Source: Papilionanthe hookeriana x Papilionanthe teres
Lineage: Eukaryota > Streptophyta > Magnoliopsida > Asparagales > Orchidaceae
Direction: 5' to 3'
Assembly: GCA_022702705.1 (NCBI GenBank)
Contig: CM040428.1
Location: 53,313,198 to 53,377,197, forward strand
DNA length: 64,000 bases
Below the pieces are notes generated by a model. The model was not told where the DNA came from, did no database searches, and saw nothing but the letters and a program-made list of their open reading frames with translations. The position numbers and the translations under genes are program-made. This document shows, in pieces, positions 58,758-64,000 of this stretch; position 1 is the stretch's first letter; every line of letters begins with the position of its first letter.

Positions 58758-61700
58758 CTGTAAAAGAGAGAATTCTCAAATGATAAGGTACTAAAAATAA
58801 ATTGTTGAAGACTATTGCAATCATGTAACCAATAAATGAAGTTGAAAGAAGTCGAGTTTTGTAAAATAGCAGCCAAAATTTGCAATTACTAATAAATAAA
58901 AGGGGTTTAACGCAAATATCATCAAAATCTTTTTTTATTTTTTATTTTACAAAACTAATACCTAGGTTTTTAAAATGAATTATCAAACCTATGTATTTGT
59001 GCTGAGCCATAATCAAACCAATGAGAATTTAATGAAAGAGAAAATACAGATTAGGGTTTTATTTGATCTTTGAGATTTTTTTGTCGTTAGTTAATAAAGG
59101 GAGTTAGTTGTAGGTTACTTCTGTAAATAGCAGGATTAGATGTTTATATATGTAAATGTTTTTACCAGGAACACTATATATTGCAAAAAATACAAAGGGG
59201 CGATTACATACAGGCCACCCAAAACATTGCTATTTACAAATTAACTACCTCATTCATCCAGTTTTCAAATTCTCACCCAAATATCAAAATTCCTGGTAAA
59301 AGCCAACCCATATTTTTCATTTTTATCAAATTATCAAAGTTTGACCGTGGCACGCGTAAATACATCCGTTCGGTAGTTCAAAAAAATCACCTGTATTGGT
59401 TACTGGCAATAAATGAACTGCAGAAACTTAAGCAATGCTATGAATTAAAGAAAAATGCAGGAAAAATTCGCAATAAAGGTAAAAAAAACCTACATTTGTC
59501 GTATGAATGGTTGCTCCGGTAGTCATGTTGATCTTCTGATCAGGAACCAACTCAAAATTCATATTTTGCACAAAAATTGCAAGGGCAATTATGGCTTCCA
59601 ATAAAGCAAACTGGTCGCCAACGCATTTGCGTGGTCCACCGCTAAATGGTATGAATCTATGGAAATTGCTACCAACCGTTAGAATGTCAATCTTGTGTAT
59701 TTATACATCTAACAATACATGAATTTCAATTTTTACATATACATACCTTACCAATATATGAAAAGGTGTGTTTCACTTTTTTGAAAGTTAAAATAGAGAT
59801 ATAGTTAGATGTGATATGAAAGATTTGGGTGGTAGAACTAAATGTTAAAAGCAAAGTTTAGGCGTTAGATATGTAAATACATAGGAACTGGGTGGGTATT
59901 TATGTAAACTAAAAAGGTTCATGCATAAATTTTTTTTTAAAAGAGGGGAAAAACCTAGTTACTCCACCAAGCTTGCTCAACGGGTCCAATGTAGATAGTT
60001 ATGAATTTCATCCGATGACATATATAAAAGATATAGTAAGACAGTAATAGTAGAAAAACCTGAAATCAGTGTTGGTCTCATTTGGTACGGGTCCCTCCAA
60101 ATCAAATCTCTCAGGTACAAAATCTTCCGCTCCTTCCCAGACCTTCAAACAAATAAAGCTAGTATTTTGGTGATTTATACCTTTGCATGAAATTTACATG
60201 CAAAGCACACTATTTATTTATCTACATATCTCACACCTAAACTTCCCTATTCACATATATAGCATTTTGTGCTTCAAAATTTAATAGTGCTATTTTTGAT
60301 GTGATATTAAAGATGTGTGGAACGTTTGCAAATAAGAAAGTTTAGGAGTGAGATATGTAAATACATAAAAACTGTGTGCTGTGTTTGTAAATGCCCCATT
60401 TTTTATAATTGAAGTGAGGAGAAAACCATGCCTGGGGAGATCGATGAATATTATAAACTGAAATCATAATATCTTGTCCTGCGTTAACTTTAAAATTTCC
60501 CGGAAGAATGTCAGCAACTTGAGCCCTCCTTATCAGAACCTACAAAAAGATGGGAAATTTAGAAATTACAATGGAAGAGCCATTTTCAGCTATAAAACAA
60601 GTGATTCAGCATACAGGTGGGTGTGGATAAAGGCGCATTGATTCATGTATGCAACGATTCAAGTACTTCAATTCCTTCACATCATCATATGTAGGAATCC
60701 TTCCTCCTAGAACATTATCAACCTCCTTTTGTGCCTTTTTTAGAGCAGAGGAATCCTTCAAAAATGCAAATGTTGATTTGTGAGTGACTTTCAAAATAAC
60801 TCTTTTAAGCAAGTACTCTTCATGGTTGTGAGCAATCATGGATTCTATATGTTTGGAAAATTTACAAGCATACCAGCCCATTCTTATGTATTTACATACG
60901 TAGCACCTAAACCTTCAGGCCTTTCGGCCAAAGCGGACAATATCTCAATAGGTGAGACTTCGGACAATCACAAATTCAACTTACAACTACCTCTCCAGAA
61001 CCATCTTTCAATCTTATTATTGAATGGCCTACCTTTATAAAACAAAATCCTGATGAGCCATCTTAAATAATGTGTATGCTTATTAAATATATGTGTCAGT
61101 AGCCTAAGTTTTTGTCATCATATCAAAAACTAGACATACATATGTTCTGTCTATTAAAGAAACCAAATTAAGTATCCTTTCATAAAAATAGAGAAAAACA
61201 AAGGTTTTTTGTTCAAAAAAATATAAGGTTGGGCAAACAAAATGGTTTAAAATAAGGTTATCTTTTAACAGAGAGAGCATAATGGAGACACAAATTGTTG
61301 TACCTTGCTTAGAAGATAAAGAGTCCATGTTAATACTGAGCCAGTTGTTTCATGACCAGCAACCAACATGGATAGCAGGTCATCTCGTAGCTGGACGCTA
61401 GAAACCTGGAAAATGAATTAGTAAAACTAAGTTCAAAACCAAGGCAAAAGAAATAACTAAATGAGTTAATATTCTCTATACTTTTTATTGGTTCCTAGAG
61501 ATAATTGTAGTGGATTAAAATGTTAATACTTTGAAAATTTTATGAAAAAATTCTATAATATTTTCATATCTCTTAAGAGAAGTGTTAAAATGGTCCCGAT
61601 CCTTTGTAGGAGGCTATTTTAATTTCAGAGTCGATAAAACTGCCAATTTAGTTCCTAGACTCTTTTAATGTGGGCTAAAATAGTCTTCCCTGAATACTAT

Positions 61701-63085
61701 TTTGGCTCATATTAAAAGAAACTGGGACTAATTTGACCCTTATATAGACTCGGGAACTAAAATGACAATGAAAATAATGAGATGATTATTTTGGCACTTA
61801 ACTATATTTCTCAAGGCAGGCTAGACTTCTGCTTACAAAATTTGCTAAAGACGAAGAATCGTAACCACATATATTCCTAGAAAATTTAACAACCTCATCG
61901 CGTGAAGCGAGTAGAAAACGGAGAATGCTAGGATCTGAATCATTTACATAATCCTCTCCATTAATCCGTTCACCTTCAGTATCTACAATCTCTTTGCACT
62001 TTGCAATGAGGTCTTCAACAGTGTCTCTGATTATGGTAACTGCTCTTTCTGCTTTTATTTGCCGAGGAATTATCTTGCGAAGAAGGTCAACCTGATAAAG
62101 TCAAGTTAAGTTCTGTTAGGAGGTTTTGTAAAAAGTTGGTTTCCTATGCAAAAAGTACGGATCCTTAAAAAAAACCAAGTAGCAAAGGCACATCTTCAAT
62201 CTTCTAGAGAACAAACAAATAAAGCAACTTCGTTCAGAAGAAAAAGAGGACAAATTTACATAACTATCACACAATTGTTATGTATTTACATATCTAACAC
62301 CCAAACTTTGCTATTTACATTTACAACGCCTTGGTGTCATAAATCCATGCATGAAAGGGGTATTTCACTTTTAAATCTAATGTTGTCGGTATTTTTATGA
62401 GATGTTAAAGATTTGAGTGGTATGCGTGTAAATATGAATGCTTAGATGTTCCGTATGTAAAAATAAAGATTATACTATAAAAGATGATACAAGATTGAAG
62501 GAATGATCAGAAAAATTAATCAGCTTTGCCAAAAATCTTAAAATTATATCTTATGCTAATTTCAGACGCCTCATAATGTAAGATACAGAAAGAAAAAAAA
62601 AGGGAGATTCACACACATACTTTTAAATCTGAAGTTGGCGGTATTTTGATGATCTAAAAACATAGGAATTGGGAGGTATGTATGTAAATTTCCCAAAAAA
62701 CACAATGAAACTTCAGATAGAAATTAAACGAAGAGATCAAGACTTCTATGACTAAGGGATATAACAAGGAGTTGAAGTAATAACTTGCCTTCCAGTATGG
62801 CAAAATGTCAGTGGACCTCGCCTCTGCCTCTTTAAGCGCAGTGTAAACTGCATCAATAACCGGACTATCGGAAGTTAGCGAGTCGAAATTGTAATTAAAC
62901 AAGGATAAACCTATGGCGTCCAAGGTCAATTGAGAAAAGTTCTCTTCCATATTCACAGGAGTGCCATTTATGGCAAATGGCCGGAGCTTTTCCACCAATC
63001 TCAACGCACATGTACAGAACACTTTATCAACCATCACAGACAAAAATTTTCTATGAAGGGATGGTAAAACGGCTCTGCGTCTCAC
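58722..63085 (-). CDS. CYP97A: CYP97A-type cytochrome P450, carotenoid beta-ring hydroxylase (C-terminal part)
   Basis: Eight exons (listed separately) join in frame into 375 residues, the C-terminal two thirds of a CYP97A (LUT5-like) P450 of roughly 600 residues. Visible hallmarks are the I-helix oxygen-binding motif AGHETT, the K-helix ESMR (ExxR), PERF and the heme loop FSGGPRKCVG with its Cys ligand. The stretches VDKVFCTCALRLVEKL, FDSLTSDSPVIDAVYTALKE and DILPYWK point to CYP97A rather than CYP97B or CYP97C. In the known pathway CYP97A hydroxylates the beta ring of alpha-carotene in the plastid, working with CYP97C on the way to lutein. The N-terminus, including the transit peptide, lies past the right edge. 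No stop or frameshift interrupts the visible part. Two introns begin with GC instead of GT. The gene is convergent with the RING gene. Confidence 0.95.
59494..59656 (-). CDS. CYP97A: CYP97A exon with heme-binding loop
   Basis: Completes the Arg codon, then encodes 54 residues including FIPFSGGPRKCVGDQFALLE (the Cys is the axial heme ligand) and ending TTGATIHTTN-like. The acceptor is TCCATAG|ATTC and the donor ACAAAT|GTAGGT. Confidence 0.95.
59690..59910. mobile_element. Family A MITE in the CYP97A intron before the heme exon
   Basis: ATGAAAAGGTGTGTTTCACT, GATTTGGGTGGTAGAAC, TTAGATATGTAAATACATAG and GGGTGGGTATTTATGTAAAC mark the right three quarters. The left end is eroded. Confidence 0.65.
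60060..60142 (-). CDS. CYP97A: CYP97A exon with PERF motif
   Basis: Encodes VWEGAEDFVPERFDLEGPVP and NETNTDF plus two bases of an Arg codon. The acceptor is GTTTGAAG|GTCTGG and the donor TTTCAG|GTTTTT. Confidence 0.94.
60190..60397. mobile_element. Family A MITE filling a CYP97A intron
   Basis: AAATTTACATGCAAAGCACA at the left and GTGTGCTGTGTTTGTAAATG then CCCC at the right, an inverted pair. It covers about 208 of 289 intron bases, its right end 34 bases from the GC donor. Confidence 0.75.
60432..60539 (-). CDS. CYP97A: CYP97A exon after the K-helix
   Basis: Encodes 36 residues from VLIRRAQVADILPG to SVYNIHRSPQ, phase 0. The acceptor is TTTGTAG|GTTCTG. The donor is CAG|GCATGG, the second GC donor in this gene. 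Confidence 0.92.
60615..60755 (-). CDS. CYP97A: CYP97A exon with K-helix ExxR
   Basis: Encodes 47 residues from DSSALKKAQKEVDNVL to RCIHESMRLYPHPP. The acceptor TTTTTGAAG|GAT has only a short pyrimidine run; the donor is CCACCT|GTATGC. The open frame upstream of 60755 is intron. Confidence 0.94.
60857..60922. mobile_element. Family A MITE left-end fragment
   Basis: AAAATTTACAAGCATACCAG and CTTATGTATTTACATACGTA match the left arm; the rest is absent. In the CYP97A intron between the I-helix and K-helix exons. Confidence 0.5.
61304..61405 (-). CDS. CYP97A: CYP97A exon with I-helix AGHETT
   Basis: Encodes 34 residues: VSSVQLRDDLLSMLV, the oxygen-activation motif AGHETT, then GSVLTWTLYLLSK. The acceptor is TTCCAG|GTTTCT and the donor AGCAAG|GTACAA. 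Confidence 0.95.
61894..62091 (-). CDS. CYP97A: CYP97A exon, D-E/F helix region
   Basis: Encodes 66 residues from VDLLRKIIPRQIKAERAV to SILRFLLASRDE, phase 0. The acceptor is TTATCAG|GTTGAC and the donor GATGAG|GTTGTT. Confidence 0.94.
62252..62463. mobile_element. Family A MITE in the first visible CYP97A intron
   Basis: AAATTTACATAACTATCACA at the left, TATGTATTTACATATCTAAC, GGGTATTTCACTTTTAAATC. The right end is lost after CCGTATGTAAAAATAAAG. Confidence 0.65.
62603..62695. mobile_element. Family A MITE, internally deleted relic
   Basis: Only about 90 bases: GATTCACACACATACTTTTA, a short middle, then GGAGGTATGTATGTAAATTT. Confidence 0.5.
62789..63085 (-). CDS. CYP97A: CYP97A first visible exon
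   Basis: Encodes 99 residues from VRRRAVLPSLHRKF to DILPYWK, phase 0 at both ends. The acceptor is TTGGCAG|GTGAGA. The donor is AAG|GCAAGT, a non-canonical GC donor in an otherwise perfect consensus. Confidence 0.94.
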
Positions 63086-63404
63086 CTGCCAAAAAAAAAA
63101 AAAAAAGTTACGCTCAAACTAAAAGGAACAATTCTCAACAAAATAATAATGAAGATATGAAATGCACAGTACTTTTAAAAATTCATCCAATAAAGCCTTC
63201 ACGAAAACAATAGTTTGGAGATGAAGGTGAAGCACCGGACCTCCAACAGAAGACAATGTATACTAAGACGTAATTTTCTGTGAAAAAGATTCAGAATTTT
63301 TCCATAGGACTCCACAAATTTGTTATGGTAATTGCAAAGTAAAACAGCATCTGCACACGCGCGCACACACACACAAAACACAACACAAAACAAACAAGAA
63401 AAGT

Positions 63405-63891
63405 GAGGCATTTACATATATATCACACAATTCTTACTTAGTTACAAATCTCAAAACTAATCCTTCATATTTACACACAAATCATATTTCACATAAACAA
63501 AAGGGCATTTACTTACATAGCACACAATTCTTATGTATTTATATATCTCACACCTATAATTTTATATTCACAAACATAGCACTCAAAGCTTTAATATCAC
63601 ATCAAAAATAGCACTGTCACCGGTTTTTAAAAGTAAAATACACATTTTCATGCATAGGTAAAGTGTAATGTATGTAAATAGAAAAGCTTAGGTGTGAGAT
63701 GTGTAAATACATAAGAATTGAGTGGTACATATGTAAATTTCTCTAAAAAATAACAGCATTACCATTTTGTAAAAGTGATACATATTTTCATGTATAGGTT
63801 TATAACACTAAAATGTTGTACGTAAATATGAAAGTCTAGGGGTGACATATGTAAATATATAAGAATTGTATCCTACGTATGTAAAACTACC
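63405..63891. mobile_element. Nested pair of family A MITEs
   Basis: An outer copy is represented by a left half at 63405-63493 (GGCATTTACATATATATCAC) and a right half at about 63745-63891 (ATGTAAATATATAAGAATTG, CCTACGTATGTAAAAC). Between them sits a complete inner copy, 63503-63744 (GGGCATTTACTTACATAGCA ... GAGTGGTACATATGTAAATT). In the CYP97A intron at the right edge of the window. Confidence 0.65.
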
Positions 63892-64000
63892 AAAAAAAAA
63901 AAAGAAAGGAAAAAGGAACGGCAAAAGAGACAGTAAGTATAACAAGCAAGCACCAGCTTTTAACTATCAAGAGCGGACAATTTCTAAACAACTTGAAGTT

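Noticed and set aside
60756..60881. N-terminal extension of the P450 K-helix exon
   Set aside because: It is intron and contains a family A MITE end; the acceptor at 60756-60757 restores the P450 alignment.
1..64000. CRISPR arrays, operons, ribosome binding sites, prophage
   Set aside because: The window is plant nuclear DNA with spliced genes; regularly spaced short repeats here are MITEs and minisatellites.

Overview
This is nuclear DNA from a flowering plant. It is AT-rich, its genes are split by GT-AG introns, and the three recognisable genes belong to families typical of angiosperms: a plant-type signal peptide peptidase-like protease with a PA domain, a large plant RING protein, and a CYP97A carotenoid hydroxylase. 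The introns are swollen by transposable elements (one is 14.45 kb), so most of the window is repeat. I cannot name the species.

Layout. (1) About 1-19.1 kb, minus strand: the first four coding exons of an SPPL intramembrane aspartyl protease (start codon at 19054, PA-domain exons at 4.4-3.0 kb). The catalytic membrane half lies beyond the left edge. Its first intron (4464-18913) holds a decayed Ty1/copia pol, a decayed RTE-clade LINE with a (TTG)n tail, a gag zinc-knuckle fragment, a SINE, minisatellites and a triplicated ~0.5 kb repeat. (2) 19.1-30.3 kb: intergenic space between two divergent genes, with MITEs, retroelement scraps and long (TA)n tracts. (3) 30316-50222, plus strand: a complete seven-exon gene for an 864-residue RING E3 ubiquitin ligase; the RING domain is split between the last two exons. 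(4) 50.2-58.7 kb: intergenic space between two convergent genes, with a bounded 2.6 kb non-autonomous Ty3/gypsy-like element (5-bp TSD), a GC-rich minisatellite and a possible decayed copy of the P450 terminal exon. (5) 58722-63085, minus strand: the last eight exons (375 residues) of a CYP97A carotenoid beta-ring hydroxylase, continuing past the right edge.

The genes do not form an operon or an obvious pathway. CYP97A acts in plastid xanthophyll synthesis, SPPL in endomembrane proteolysis, and the RING protein in ubiquitin transfer.

The structure that ordinary gene annotation would miss is the MITE load. One palindromic family (called family A here; ends resembling GGGGCATTTACATACATA) has about twenty full or partial copies. 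They sit mostly inside introns of all three genes, some make up most of a short intron, and one is inserted inside another. A second family (family B; long terminal inverted repeats starting GGGAAAAATT, internal arrays of GGTTATT/AATAACC, 8-10 bp target duplications) has four copies, two of them just upstream of the SPPL gene. Other points of note are two GC-AG introns in the P450 gene and a nearly identical 342-bp tandem duplication ending 11 bases before an exon of the RING gene. All exon models were read by eye from the sequence, without alignment software or transcripts.
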